The notes: generated by a model from the letters alone, not told the origin. 64,000 nt of DNA from Coriobacteriaceae bacterium (GCA_030525945.1 JAUNDT010000001.1:1-64000), one strand, 5' to 3'; positions 16,445 to 25,290 are shown, counted from the first letter of the stretch. Made by a program: numbers and translations.

Positions 16445-17260
16445 CTAGCCCAGAGCCACGTCCAAAACCATCATGAGCACAAAGCCCGCAATGACACCGA
16501 GCGTGCCGATATTCGAGTGTTCGCCCAGGTGAGCTTCGGGGATAAGCTCCTCAACGACCACGTAAATCATGGCTCCCGCCGCAAACGCGAGCATCCACGG
16601 CATGAACGGCGTAATGAAGCCGCTCACCAGCACCACAAGGATGCCAAAGATCGGCTCAACGATGCCGGAAAGGCTGCCGAGCACAAACGCCCGGCCGCGG
16701 CTCATGCCCTCGCGACGAAGCGGCAGCGAGATAGCAGCGCCCTCGGGGAAGTTCTGCAGGCCCATGCCGATAGCGAGCGCCGTTGCCATTCCGAGATACG
16801 CCGTGGACTCCGCTCCCGTCGCCTGGCCTGCCATTGCGAACAACAAGCCGACGCTCATGCCCTCGGGGATGTTATGCAGGGTGACTGCAGATACCAGCAG
16901 AGTCGTACGCTTCCAGCTCGTTTGGATACCCTCGGGCTCGTCGCCCTCGGCATGAAGGTGCGGTAGAAACGTATCGAGGGCAAACAGAAACGCAACGCCA
17001 AGGAGGAAGCCACCCGCCGCGGGAATCCAGCCAATCTGGCCGAGCTCCTCCGCCTGCTCGATAGCCGGGTTAAGCAACGACCAAACGCTTGCGGCGATCA
17101 TAACGCCGGCGGCAAAACCCAGGAAAATGCGGTGGGTTACAGCGCGGTCCTTGCGAAAAAAGAAGACGACCGCAGAGCCTGCCGTGGTCATGAGCCACGT
17201 GAAGCCGCAACCAAGAGCCGCCCATGTTATTGACTGCATAAAGTTGGCATCAAATTGCAT
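16445..17260 (-). CDS. ZIP-family metal transporter
   Basis: A 271-aa eight-helix importer for zinc or related divalent metals. VTLHNIPEGMSVG near residue 127 and LQNFPEGAAISLPL near 165 are the ZIP metal-path motifs in helices 4 and 5, and a His/Asp/Glu-rich cytoplasmic loop (HLHAEGDEPEG) lies near 100. It resembles the GufA/ZupT branch. Start 17260 follows GAAAGGCG. A 27-bp motif in its leader is repeated, in the same orientation relative to the gene, before the divergent YbjQ gene. Confidence 0.9.
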   Translation of the reverse strand: MQFDANFMQSITWAALGCGFTWLMTTAGSAVVFFFRKDRAVTHRIFLGFAAGVMIAASVWSLLNPAIEQAEELGQIGWIPAAGGFLLGVAFLFALDTFLPHLHAEGDEPEGIQTSWKRTTLLVSAVTLHNIPEGMSVGLLFAMAGQATGAESTAYLGMATALAIGMGLQNFPEGAAISLPLRREGMSRGRAFVLGSLSGIVEPIFGILVVLVSGFITPFMPWMLAFAAGAMIYVVVEELIPEAHLGEHSNIGTLGVIAGFVLMMVLDVALG

Positions 17261-17294
17261 ATGATTTTCGCCTTTCTTCGTTCGGTTTCACTGA

Positions 17295-17514
17295 TGTGGT
17301 CAAAATACCCAAGTATTGCGCTCGGCGCTGACTCTCGCAGCTTCGAAATCAAGCAGCTTGAGCCGTTCAAGGGATGTGAGAATGTCAAACCCGGCTCCGT
17401 ATCGCCACCCGCCATACGCTATCAGCCGATTATCTGCGAATTTGGCTCGACTGGGAATATGCATCATTTCATCTCAGCTCGATTACAGCGCAATATTCGG
17501 GTATTTTGACCACA
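17295..17514. repeat. 220-bp segment bounded by 27-bp inverted repeats
   Basis: The left arm (17295-17321) and right arm (17488-17514) are reverse complements with 25 of 27 matches, sharing TGTGGTCAAAATACCC and TATTGCGC-type ends. The interior holds no convincing gene. It is either a miniature inverted-repeat element or a shared operator for the divergent ZIP and YbjQ genes. The surrounding 17261-17626 interval has nothing else recognisable. Confidence 0.6.
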
Positions 17515-17626
17515 GTCCGGGAATTGAATGAGTGGGTATAAGAAATCTGCAGATGAGATTGCTTTGACGCAGATGGAATGGCCTTGCAAACGCGTCGGCC
17601 CGGGCGCCGGCGAGGAAGGAGTCGCG

Positions 17627-17950
17627 ATGCTTACCATTACCACCACGAACAACCTTGATGGCTATGAGGTTGTTGAGTACCTCGGCATCGTAACGGGAGA
17701 AGCCGTGAGCGGCATCAACATGTTCCGCGATATTGGCGCTGGGTTCCGCAACGTTTTTGGCGGGCGCTCTGCCGGCTATGAGGACGAGATGCAGCAGGCC
17801 CGTGAGGAAGTGCTTTCGGAGATGTCCGCACGTGCGGAAAGCATGGGCGCCAATGCCGTCATTGGCGTATCGGTGGGCTATGAAACATTCGCCGAGATGA
17901 TCATGACCTGCGCCACCGGCACTGCGGTCCGCGTTCGCAGGAAGGCGTAG
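17627..17950 (+). CDS. YbjQ-family (DUF74) heavy-metal-binding-like protein
   Basis: A 107-aa protein typical of the YbjQ/DUF74 family, which forms pentameric beta barrels. Landmarks are GYEVVEYLGIVTGEAVSG at about 10-27, the acidic helix RSAGYEDEMQQAREE and GANAVIGVSVGYE. Start 17627 follows GAGGAAGGAG; an in-frame upstream start at 17528 has no such site. Function of the family is not settled; the link to metals is from structure-based annotation. Adjacent to a divergent ZIP transporter. Confidence 0.85.
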   Translation: MLTITTTNNLDGYEVVEYLGIVTGEAVSGINMFRDIGAGFRNVFGGRSAGYEDEMQQAREEVLSEMSARAESMGANAVIGVSVGYETFAEMIMTCATGTAVRVRRKA

Positions 17951-18185
17951 GGCTGGCAGACCCAATCGCTCTGCCCTCGAAGCTGGCGACCCTGGTCTCG
18001 AGGTCGTTTTTCGCATACCTCTTTCCCATGTTCGGCAGAGCGTCCCCGACGGCCCGGTGCGCCTACCGCCAGTTTCCCACTGCCATGGTGGGGATGCCAA
18101 GCTCTCTGGCTGCCGATTCGTAGCCATGCTCTTGGGCGAACATCTCGGTGGCTCGCTCTCTGGGTGATCGGTCGTGCTTGCACCG
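17951..18185 (-). pseudogene. Remnant of an IS3-type transposase OrfA
   Basis: The minus strand encodes a helix-turn-helix segment (SPRERATEMFAQEHGY, then SAARELGIPTMAVGNWR) like the N-terminus of IS3-family OrfA. It hits an in-frame TAG at 18063-18065, and the frame then continues with OrfA-like AHRAVGDALPNMGKRY. No start, OrfB or terminal repeat is visible, so this is a decayed fragment. It fills most of the YbjQ-deformylase gap. Confidence 0.55.
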
Positions 18186-18243
18186 TAGGTCAACAGGTAT
18201 AAGAAAGCCTCCTCTTTCTCGGACTTCTATTTCCATACCTAAG

Positions 18244-18281
18244 AAACGGGCGGCAACCCTTCTGGGTTGCCGCCCGTTTTT
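18244..18281. terminator. Strong hairpin terminator
   Basis: A 14-bp perfect stem (18246-18259 with 18264-18277) with TTCT loop has a TTTTT run on the plus side and a broken T-run on the minus side. It likely terminates both the YbjQ side and the deformylase-like gene. Confidence 0.8.
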
Positions 18282-18356
18282 GTCGCACCTCGTTTGACGC
18301 ACAATGCGTGTCCCGTTTCCCATGCGCTCAGCAAGCACCATTGCTGGGAAAAGAGA

Positions 18357-18776
18357 TTAAACCAGCTTGCCCTTGCAGTGATCGCACATGTGCTGGATGA
18401 GCTGCGCGGCGTAGTCCACAAAGTCGCGCTTACGGGCCTTGAGCTCGCCGTCAACGAGCTCATCGTAGGAGACCTTGATCTTCATGAAGCGCGTGGCCTT
18501 GGTGGGCTCGTCGCGCGTTAAGCAGCTCTCCTCCGCCTTGAAGGCGCCCATGCCAAACAAGACCTTGGGGTTGTACATGACGAACGCGTTGCCCTCGTCG
18601 TCTGCGAGCGCGACGATAGCCTTAGTCACGCCGATCTGATTGGCGGCAAGGCACGCGGCGTCGTCCATGGACAGCAGCGTATCCACCAGGTCCTGAGCAA
18701 TAGCCGCATCCTCGGCGGTAGCGGGCTCACACGGCGTGGAGAGAATGGCCTCGTCCTTCACAAGCTCTTTGATCAT
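18357..18776 (-). CDS. Peptide-deformylase-like protein lacking the catalytic Glu
   Basis: A 139-aa member of the short clostridial-type deformylase group. Motif 1 is CLAANQIG (canonical GxGLAAxQ), motif 2 is EESCLT (EGCLS) with the metal Cys, and motif 3 reads HMCDH at residues 129-133, where active enzymes have HExDH. The two metal His are kept, but the general-acid/base Glu is Met130 (codon 18387-18389). Start 18776 follows GAAAGGA. It may bind metal or peptide without deformylating, or have an altered mechanism. Confidence 0.8.
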   Translation of the reverse strand: MIKELVKDEAILSTPCEPATAEDAAIAQDLVDTLLSMDDAACLAANQIGVTKAIVALADDEGNAFVMYNPKVLFGMGAFKAEESCLTRDEPTKATRFMKIKVSYDELVDGELKARKRDFVDYAAQLIQHMCDHCKGKLV

Positions 18777-18887
18777 GAGCGGTCCTTTCGCGCTGCCCCG
18801 CACGCGGAGGCAGTTGGATATCTCACATTTCCTGCGGAGACTATACCAGATTGCGCCGCACCTCGACCTACAGGGCCCTATGCGCCC

Positions 18888-19793
18888 CTAGTAGACCTCG
18901 ACAAACGTCCACACGATAACGTCGCCCTCGTGCACCTCATACGAGCTGCATGCGTAGTTGGGGCGCTCGCCGTTCACGGTATAGGTCCAGCCCGTCTTGG
19001 GACCAGCGGTGACTCCGTTAATCGAGGTCACGTACATGCCCATCGCACTCGACTCCGAGCCCACGGACCAACCGGCACTCACCAGGGCGTCGTAAACCGT
19101 TGCCCCCTTGTTCAACGTGATGCTCACCGGACCGGAGTATCCACCGCCTCCCACACTGCCGTCGCAAGAAATGCTGACCGTAACGGTGCTCGGCTCGGGC
19201 GTGGGTTCAGGCGCAGGCTGCTGGGGTGCTTGCTGGCCCCCGTCTTGTCCGGCATCAGCGCCGCCACCGGTGTTGCCCGCAGGTGCGCTGGCGGATTGTC
19301 CGCTCTCTTCACCGGCCGCATTTTCAGCGTCCGCGCCGCTATTTGCTGAACTCTCTTTGCCGTTTTTAGAGGAGCTCGCACTCGAGTTGCCGCCGTCCTT
19401 TTTGGAGCCGGATTCCGCCTCGTTTTTGCCGTCCGCCTTGGAAGCGCCAGCATCCTCGGCAGCCGCGGAGCCCGCACGCACAACCTGCTGGGGATCAGCG
19501 CCGAGCGCCCCATTCGACCCACCGAGGAGCGCCCACGACGAGACGCCAATCAGCAGCACACACAGGATTGCCGCTGTTGCCATAAGGATATGCTGCTTGC
19601 GGCGCATGCCCTCCTGAGCAGACCCGGACACGGCGTTCACGCAGGGCTCCTCGTCAGAGCCAGGCATAGCCTCTGTCGAGGCCTCCTTCGTGGACTCTCC
19701 CGTCGATGCGGTGCCCTCATGGCTCGGCTCGCTCGTCGACGCGGCGGAACCTTCTTGATCGATGACCTTCGTCTTTTCGGGTTCGTCAATCAT
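18888..19793 (-). CDS. Membrane-anchored DUF4430 (transcobalamin-like C-terminal) protein
   Basis: A 301-aa protein. An acidic cytoplasmic N-terminus (about 1-60) precedes one membrane helix (HILMATAAILCVLLIGVSSW, about 63-85), then a Ser/Gly/Ala/Lys linker and a Pro-rich stretch to about 205. The C-terminal 95 residues (VTVSISCDGS, VYDALVSAGWSV, MGMYVTSINGV, GWTYTVNGE, GDVIVWTFVEVY) match DUF4430, whose fold is the C-terminal domain of transcobalamin/intrinsic factor. Start 19793 lies 8 bp after the propeller gene stop, so it is cotranscribed and falls under the same cobalamin riboswitch. Corrinoid binding outside the cell is inferred. Confidence 0.82.
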   Translation of the reverse strand: MIDEPEKTKVIDQEGSAASTSEPSHEGTASTGESTKEASTEAMPGSDEEPCVNAVSGSAQEGMRRKQHILMATAAILCVLLIGVSSWALLGGSNGALGADPQQVVRAGSAAAEDAGASKADGKNEAESGSKKDGGNSSASSSKNGKESSANSGADAENAAGEESGQSASAPAGNTGGGADAGQDGGQQAPQQPAPEPTPEPSTVTVSISCDGSVGGGGYSGPVSITLNKGATVYDALVSAGWSVGSESSAMGMYVTSINGVTAGPKTGWTYTVNGERPNYACSSYEVHEGDVIVWTFVEVY

Positions 19794-19801
19794 GCTGAAC
19801 C

Positions 19802-21676
19802 TCACATCCCGCGCTGACGAACGAACCACACGACAATGGCAATAAGACCGGCAACGCCAATCGCAATACCCACAACGGGAAGGATAATGCTCACCGCACC
19901 GGAGTTGCTCGCCGCGCGCTCGTCGGCCCCACTGCGGTCGGCACCCTGCTTCGCGGCCCCGTCTTTAGCATCAGCCTTGGAGCCGGATGCGCCCTCGTCC
20001 CCGTCCTCAGCGTCGTCCCTTTTCGAAGACTTCTTCTCGGTCGTCGACGCCGTCTTCTTCGAGGAGGAGCCGGCAGACGCGGAACCTGCAGGGCCAGCAA
20101 CGCCACCCGTCCCGCCGTTCGGCACGGTCACGGAACCGCCCTGCCCGCTGCCGGGCTGAGTGCCCGCACCGGGCTTTCCGTCCTGGCCGGAGTTGTCCCC
20201 ACCCTGATCAGAGCCGTTGCCACCCTGGCCGCCGTCGGGCTTGGTATCCGGATCGGTATCGCCACCCTGGCCGGAGTCGCCGCCGCCCTGCTGACCGCCA
20301 TCCTCGCCATCGCCGCCGCCCGTCACCGGATCGCCGGCAATGGCAAACAATGCGCCCGAATCGTTCGTGTAGTACAGAGCGCCATCGGGGCCGACCGCAA
20401 TGGAGGCCATGCAGAAGTTCTGGTGCGCCTCATCGGGCATAAACATCAGGTGCGCATCACCGGAACCCAGCTGGTAGCGGTACACACCGCCGGGCTTGTT
20501 ATTCGACGTAAAGTACACGTACGTGCCAGATTCGCGCACGGACACCACCGGGGCGCTCTTCACGTCGCCCGACGACGTGCCGCCGTGAATGGGGGCTCCG
20601 TCGGCCGTGGTAACCGTCTCGGTAATCTGCATGGACTGGATATCGATGATGGAAAGCATGCCGTAGTACGCGGTCACGTACTGGTTGACCTTGTCGCCCT
20701 TTTCGGACATGCCGCCAACGGCCAGGGAGTTGCCGAACACCGTGGGCGTGCTGGTGGAGCTCTGGGCGAACTTCACGCTGCCGGTCTCGGAAATAGCCCC
20801 GTTTTGCGCCACCGCAAAGCGATGCAGCACGCCGTCGCTCGTCACGCCAAAGACCGTTGAGCCGTCCTCGCCCGCCACCATGGTGGTGCGGAACTTGCCC
20901 TCAACCTGCACGGTTGCCACATCGGCTCCCGTTGCGGGATCAACCACGTGCACAACGCCCGCATCGTCGCCTATGACCAGGTACGAGCCCGCCCAGGCGG
21001 CACCCGCCCAGTAGTAGCCGGCCGTCGTGTTCTCCTGTGCCCAAACCGTCTCACCCGTCGCGACGGTAACACGTGCCAGGTACCCGTTATACGACGTGGA
21101 CCAGTCAGCAGACGCCGTGCCAAAGTACACGGATCCGTCCTTGTACGTCAGCGTCGACAGACTCTGCTGAGGGCCGCCCGTGGCATGCGCAGGAAGCTCG
21201 GGCGTCTGCCATGCGGGCGCCAGGGTCCCGGCTTCAAAGGCCTGCAGTCGCCCACCCTCCAGCGGGACGATAACCAGGCCTTCGGCGTAGAGCATGCGCG
21301 CAATCGAGTTGATGGGGGCGGCAAGCGCGGCCTCGCCTGCAATTGCGCCGGTTGCAGGATCGATCTTGAGCAGACGCGCGCCAGTAGCTGCATACACGCT
21401 ATCGCCAGCGCAAATCGGGTCGGAGATCTGGGTCTTCCAGTCGCTCGGATCTTTGAGCGGAAGCGTCCAAAGCCCCTCGGCATCGCCCGTAGGAGTCGGC
21501 GCCGTTGTGTTAGCGGCCACCCCGTATCCGGGCCATGAGCTTTCAATCCCCTGCTGAGCAGCAAGCGCCACCTGCGGGTTTTGTGCAAACAGCACCGCGA
21601 GCAGCGAGCAAGCCGCCACTACGCGCTTCACAAGGCCACGACGCGTGCCGCGACCCGATGCATGCATTTTGAGCAT
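19802..21676 (-). CDS. Secreted PQQ-type beta-propeller protein with C-terminal membrane anchor
   Basis: A 624-aa surface protein. A signal peptide (about 1-40, basic start then CSLLAVLFA and cleavage near ALAAQ) is followed by a beta-propeller with repeated units such as LLKIDPATGAIAGE, YLARVTVATGETVW and VVHVVDPATGADV. A Gly/Asp/Gln/Ser-rich linker (about 455-590) leads to a transmembrane helix (IILPVVGIAIGVAGLIAIVV) and a short RQRGM tail. Such propellers often bind ligands or partner proteins; no PQQ enzyme motif is evident. Start 21676 follows GAAAGGAAC. It is controlled by the riboswitch just upstream and coupled to the DUF4430 gene. Confidence 0.8.
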   Translation of the reverse strand: MLKMHASGRGTRRGLVKRVVAACSLLAVLFAQNPQVALAAQQGIESSWPGYGVAANTTAPTPTGDAEGLWTLPLKDPSDWKTQISDPICAGDSVYAATGARLLKIDPATGAIAGEAALAAPINSIARMLYAEGLVIVPLEGGRLQAFEAGTLAPAWQTPELPAHATGGPQQSLSTLTYKDGSVYFGTASADWSTSYNGYLARVTVATGETVWAQENTTAGYYWAGAAWAGSYLVIGDDAGVVHVVDPATGADVATVQVEGKFRTTMVAGEDGSTVFGVTSDGVLHRFAVAQNGAISETGSVKFAQSSTSTPTVFGNSLAVGGMSEKGDKVNQYVTAYYGMLSIIDIQSMQITETVTTADGAPIHGGTSSGDVKSAPVVSVRESGTYVYFTSNNKPGGVYRYQLGSGDAHLMFMPDEAHQNFCMASIAVGPDGALYYTNDSGALFAIAGDPVTGGGDGEDGGQQGGGDSGQGGDTDPDTKPDGGQGGNGSDQGGDNSGQDGKPGAGTQPGSGQGGSVTVPNGGTGGVAGPAGSASAGSSSKKTASTTEKKSSKRDDAEDGDEGASGSKADAKDGAAKQGADRSGADERAASNSGAVSIILPVVGIAIGVAGLIAIVVWFVRQRGM

Positions 21677-21717
21677 GCGTGTTCCTTTCTTCCAGGGCCC
21701 CGCCTGCCCACGCAGGC

Positions 21718-21900
21718 GAATATCGGCAGAGCGGCGATCCGACTCATCCTTACCGCTGCACGCGCGTCGTCCGATCTGCGACGCGTCCCCGCGCAACACG
21801 GATTCACGGTTACTGGTATAGCCGGGGCTTTTCACCCCGATTCCCCAAACGGCCCCACCGCGCAATGCGCCAGCGGGGCCGTCGTACGTCTCCGTACCAT
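21718..21900 (-). promoter_or_regulatory. Cobalamin riboswitch
   Basis: The minus-strand leader contains the B12-box hallmarks in order: GGGAAT-like entry, GGGGTGAAAAGCCCC, then GGCTATACCAGTAACCGTGAA (shown here only in part as the conserved CCAGTAACCGTGAA), and the closing GAGTCGGATCGCCGCTC at 21729-21745. These match the RF00174 core order and spacing. A GCCTGC/GCAGGC hairpin (21702-21717) sits between it and the ribosome site, suggesting translational control. A further GC-rich hairpin (about 21850-21882) lies in its 5' part. Confidence 0.85.
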
Positions 21901-21975
21901 CTGCCAGGCCATTTGGCATATCTGCAGCATCATACCGTAACGCCGCGGTCGCGCAGCGATCAGGCGGGTAAACGC

Positions 21976-23460
21976 TTAACGTGCAAACTCGATCGCCTCG
22001 GCGCCGCTGATGCGAATGTCCGTGCTGTAGAACGCCGCAATCGCATCGATGGCGAGCTCCACATCGCGCGCGCCTGCGGTCTCCACGCAGGAGTGCATGG
22101 CGAGCTGCGCGCATCCCACGTCAACGGCGTGCACGCTCACCTGCATGTTCGAGATGTTGCCGAGCGTTGAGCCGCCCGCCATATCCGAACGGTTGGCATA
22201 CCCCTGGTACGGCACTTGCGCATCGTCCAGAATCGCCTCAAACGCCGCGCGGCTGAACGCGTCGGTGCAGTAATGCTGGTTTGCGGCCTCCTTGACCGCA
22301 ATGCCCAGGTTCAGCTGCGGAGCGTTGAGCGCATCGGCGAGCTCGTGGTGCGCCGGGTGCTGAGCATGGGCGTTGTCGCAGCTCACGAGCATCGATGCGG
22401 ACAGCGCGCGAACCAAGTCATCCGGGGCGTAGCCGAGCGCCGTGTTGACGCGCGAAAGCGTGTCGGCGAGCAGCGTGGATGCCGCGCCTTGTTTGGTCTC
22501 GGAGCCAACCTCCTCGTTGTCAAAACACGCGTAGACGTTGATCGCACGTTCGTTGCGCGCCTGCACAAAAGCGGCAAGCGACGTGTATGCGCACATGAGG
22601 TCGTCCAGGCGCGGCGAGGACACGAACTCATCCGTGGCGCCCCACACGCGGCCCTTCTCGCGGTTCACGAGGAACAGGTCACGCGCCACCAGTTGCGAGG
22701 GCTCCACCTCGAGCGCGTCGGCGATGAGCTGGTCGAACGAGCCGGCGGCCAGGTCGCCGCACGATACGAGCGGATACAAATCACTTGCACGATTGGGCGA
22801 GAACGCCTTGTTCACGTCGTGATTCATATGAATGGCCAGGCTGGGGATGAGCGCGACGTCGCGGTTGAGCGACACCAGTCGGCTCTCAATACGCGAGCCC
22901 TCACGCACGAGCACGCGGCCGGCGAGGGACAGCGGGCGGTCGAACCAGGTGTAATCCATCATGCCGCCGTATGCCTCGGTGTTCAGGCGCAGATACTCCG
23001 CCGGACCCTCCACCTCGGCAGATGATTTAACCTTGAAGCACGGCGAATCGGAGTGCGAGGCGGTCATCTGGAAGTGATAAGGGGCCGTTTCGCGAGCGCG
23101 CGGGGCATCCGCCGCGCCAGCACGAGCGCCTGCGGCGGGACGGGCGTCATAGGGCCATTCCTCGGCGTCATTCGCTTCCGCTTCGCCAACGGCGCTCGCA
23201 GAGCGGTCGCCGCGCGCCACCTCGGCACCCACACGCCATGCCACCACGCTCGACCCGTTGCGCTGCGTATAGTACGCGCCGCCCGGCTGAATATCCCACT
23301 GCGCCTGCTCGGGGACGTACTCAAAACCCTCTTGCTCCAAGCGCTCGCAGATCGTCGCCGCGGCGTGGAACATGGTGGGGCTGTTGTGAATGAACTCGAG
23401 CATGTCCTCCGTGGGGGACAGCGCCTCCTCGGCGTTCCTGCGTAATTTCAAGACGGCCAT
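21976..23460 (-). CDS. apeB: M18-family aminopeptidase
   Basis: A 494-aa cytosolic zinc aminopeptidase (aspartyl-aminopeptidase family), removing N-terminal residues from peptides. TASHSDSPCFKVK near 137 carries the first metal His and Asp; FDNEEVGSETKQGA near 318 holds the catalytic/metal Glu pair; a C-terminal HSCVETAG supplies the last His. Between about residues 82 and 128 there is an Ala/Arg/Asp-rich insertion absent from typical members. Start 23460 follows ATAGGAG. Confidence 0.9.
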   Translation of the reverse strand: MAVLKLRRNAEEALSPTEDMLEFIHNSPTMFHAAATICERLEQEGFEYVPEQAQWDIQPGGAYYTQRNGSSVVAWRVGAEVARGDRSASAVGEAEANDAEEWPYDARPAAGARAGAADAPRARETAPYHFQMTASHSDSPCFKVKSSAEVEGPAEYLRLNTEAYGGMMDYTWFDRPLSLAGRVLVREGSRIESRLVSLNRDVALIPSLAIHMNHDVNKAFSPNRASDLYPLVSCGDLAAGSFDQLIADALEVEPSQLVARDLFLVNREKGRVWGATDEFVSSPRLDDLMCAYTSLAAFVQARNERAINVYACFDNEEVGSETKQGAASTLLADTLSRVNTALGYAPDDLVRALSASMLVSCDNAHAQHPAHHELADALNAPQLNLGIAVKEAANQHYCTDAFSRAAFEAILDDAQVPYQGYANRSDMAGGSTLGNISNMQVSVHAVDVGCAQLAMHSCVETAGARDVELAIDAIAAFYSTDIRISGAEAIEFAR

Positions 23461-23587
23461 AGCGGCTCCTATCGTTGTGTTGGCATGTGTTTCAACGTCA
23501 TTCTACTGAGTTTTGCAGCGAGGACCTGGCCTGCACGCTCTGATTAACCATTCAGCCGCGACTTTCCAACCGCTCACCGCCCCGTTC

Positions 23588-23615
23588 TTGATAAATGTCC
23601 TAACTTTTGTATCAT
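23588..23615 (+). promoter_or_regulatory. Promoter of the NADH oxidase gene
   Basis: TTGATA (23588-23593) and TATCAT (23610-23615) with 16-bp spacing, 35 bp before the start codon. Confidence 0.6.
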
Positions 23616-23650
23616 TTAGTTACCTTTTGAAACATACGCAAGGAGATCTC

Positions 23651-25054
23651 ATGACCAGCTCCATCTCGCCCAAAACCGTTGCCGTTGTTGGTTGCACGCA
23701 TGCCGGCACCTTTGCCGCGCAGTCCATCCTCACCGCCCACCCCGACTGGACGGTCCACGTGTTCGAGCGCAACGACACGCTCTCGTTCCTCTCCTGCGGC
23801 ATCGCGCTGTGGGTCGGTGGCCACGTGAGCGATCCCAACCGCATGTTCTACTCCTCCCCCGCCGCGCTCGCCGAGCTGGGCGCGCAGATGCACATGGAGA
23901 CCGACGTGCTCTCCGTGGACGTTGCCGGCAAGTCGCTTGTGGCGCGCGACCTCAAGACGGGCGAGGAGACTGGCTACACCTTTGACAAGCTCGTGGTCAC
24001 CACCGGCTCCAAGCCCGTGATGCCGCCGATCCCCGGCCTGGCGGAGGGCCTTGAGGACGGCCGCGTGATGCTGTGCAAGAACTGGGATCACGGCAAGGCG
24101 ATCAAGGACCACGCCATGAAGGCGAAGTCCGTAGCCGTTATCGGCGCCGGCTACATTGGTGCTGAGCTGGTCGAGCAGTTCAGCGAGGCCGGCGTGTCCG
24201 CCACGCTCATCGACGGCCTGGACCGCGCGCTTGCCAAGAACTTCGACGAACCCATTACCGCCGAGGTCGAGCGCGCCTTCGCGGAGCACGGCGTCACCCT
24301 GGCGCTGGGCCAGATGGTGACCGAGTTCCGCCTTTCCGAGAGCGGCACCGGTGTGACCGTGGTTACAACCGCCGGTGAGTACGAGGTCGACTACGCCATC
24401 ATGGGCGCCGGCTTCCTGCCGCGCACCGACCTGCTCGACGGCCAACTCGAAATGCTGCCCAACGGCGCCATCAAGACCGACGAGTACATGCGTGCGTTCC
24501 TCGCGGGCGAGGACGAGGCCTGCGCCGATGTTCTGGCAGCCGGCGACTCCTGCACCGTGCTGTATAACCCCACGGGTACCTACGATTACATCCCGCTGGC
24601 CACCAACGCCGTACGTCAGGCGCTCCTCGTTGCGGCGAACGTGGAGGAGCCCGTGCAGAAGTACATGGGCACGCAGGCCACGAGCGCCGTTCAGCTCTAC
24701 GACCTGTCGCTCGCGGCGAGCGGCCTGACCCAGGCGGGCGCCGATGCTCGCGGGGTAGCGGCGCGTTCCACCACGCTCGTGCAGGATTACCGCCCAGACT
24801 TCATGCTCACCACCACGCCTGTGACCTGCACTCTTACCTGGGATCCTGAGACCCGTCGTGTGCTGGGCGCCCAGTTCCTGTGCCGTCATGACGTAGCCGA
24901 AGCTGCCAATGCGATCTCCATCGCCATTCAGGCGCGCTTCACCATCGACCAACTCGCAGGTGTTGACCTGTTCTTCCAGCCCAACTTCTGCCAGCCGGTG
25001 AACTTCATCGGCGCCGTGGCCATGCAGGCCGTGGCCGAACAGGACGCGCAGTAG
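23651..25054 (+). CDS. FAD-dependent NADH oxidase / CoA-disulfide reductase family
   Basis: A 467-aa flavoprotein of the class that reduces O2 to water or peroxide, or reduces CoA disulfide. An N-terminal FAD-binding segment (VAVVGCTHAGTFAA), the redox Cys in LSFLSCGIALWVGG (residue about 42), a TTGSKP strand, the NAD-binding VAVIGAGYIGAELVE near 160, and a second FAD motif with AAGDSC near 298 are all in place. The single-Cys pattern fits water-forming Nox. In an anaerobe it likely scavenges oxygen and regenerates NAD. Start 23651 follows AAGGAG. Confidence 0.9.
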   Translation: MTSSISPKTVAVVGCTHAGTFAAQSILTAHPDWTVHVFERNDTLSFLSCGIALWVGGHVSDPNRMFYSSPAALAELGAQMHMETDVLSVDVAGKSLVARDLKTGEETGYTFDKLVVTTGSKPVMPPIPGLAEGLEDGRVMLCKNWDHGKAIKDHAMKAKSVAVIGAGYIGAELVEQFSEAGVSATLIDGLDRALAKNFDEPITAEVERAFAEHGVTLALGQMVTEFRLSESGTGVTVVTTAGEYEVDYAIMGAGFLPRTDLLDGQLEMLPNGAIKTDEYMRAFLAGEDEACADVLAAGDSCTVLYNPTGTYDYIPLATNAVRQALLVAANVEEPVQKYMGTQATSAVQLYDLSLAASGLTQAGADARGVAARSTTLVQDYRPDFMLTTTPVTCTLTWDPETRRVLGAQFLCRHDVAEAANAISIAIQARFTIDQLAGVDLFFQPNFCQPVNFIGAVAMQAVAEQDAQ

Positions 25055-25290
25055 CGGCGCGAGGAGGTGCCTCGCGGCGGTGTCGCGCGACAGTTCATCC
25101 ACAGCGTGGGACCGCCCGCACAACAGCCCCGCCGCTGCGCGGGAGTGGTCCCGCCGCCACGAGATAGCGTCTCTACTCAATATGCGGCGCTGCGCAACAG
25201 CTTGGCCGCAGCGCAATATGCAACGCCGGCGATGGCGGTCCTGTCGCCATACAACAACACTTCCGCGCAACAGCTTAACCGTGTAAAAAG
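25055..25290 (+). other. Untranslated 3' region with short repeats
   Basis: No gene seen. GCGCAACAGCTT occurs twice (near 25191 and 25265) and CAATATGC twice, in a GC-rich, repeat-like stretch between the oxidase stop and its terminator. Confidence 0.4.

Noticed and set aside
21853-21885. GC-rich hairpin as terminator of the M18 aminopeptidase gene
   Set aside because: It falls in the 5' part of the cobalamin riboswitch and has only a three-T tail; more likely part of the riboswitch.
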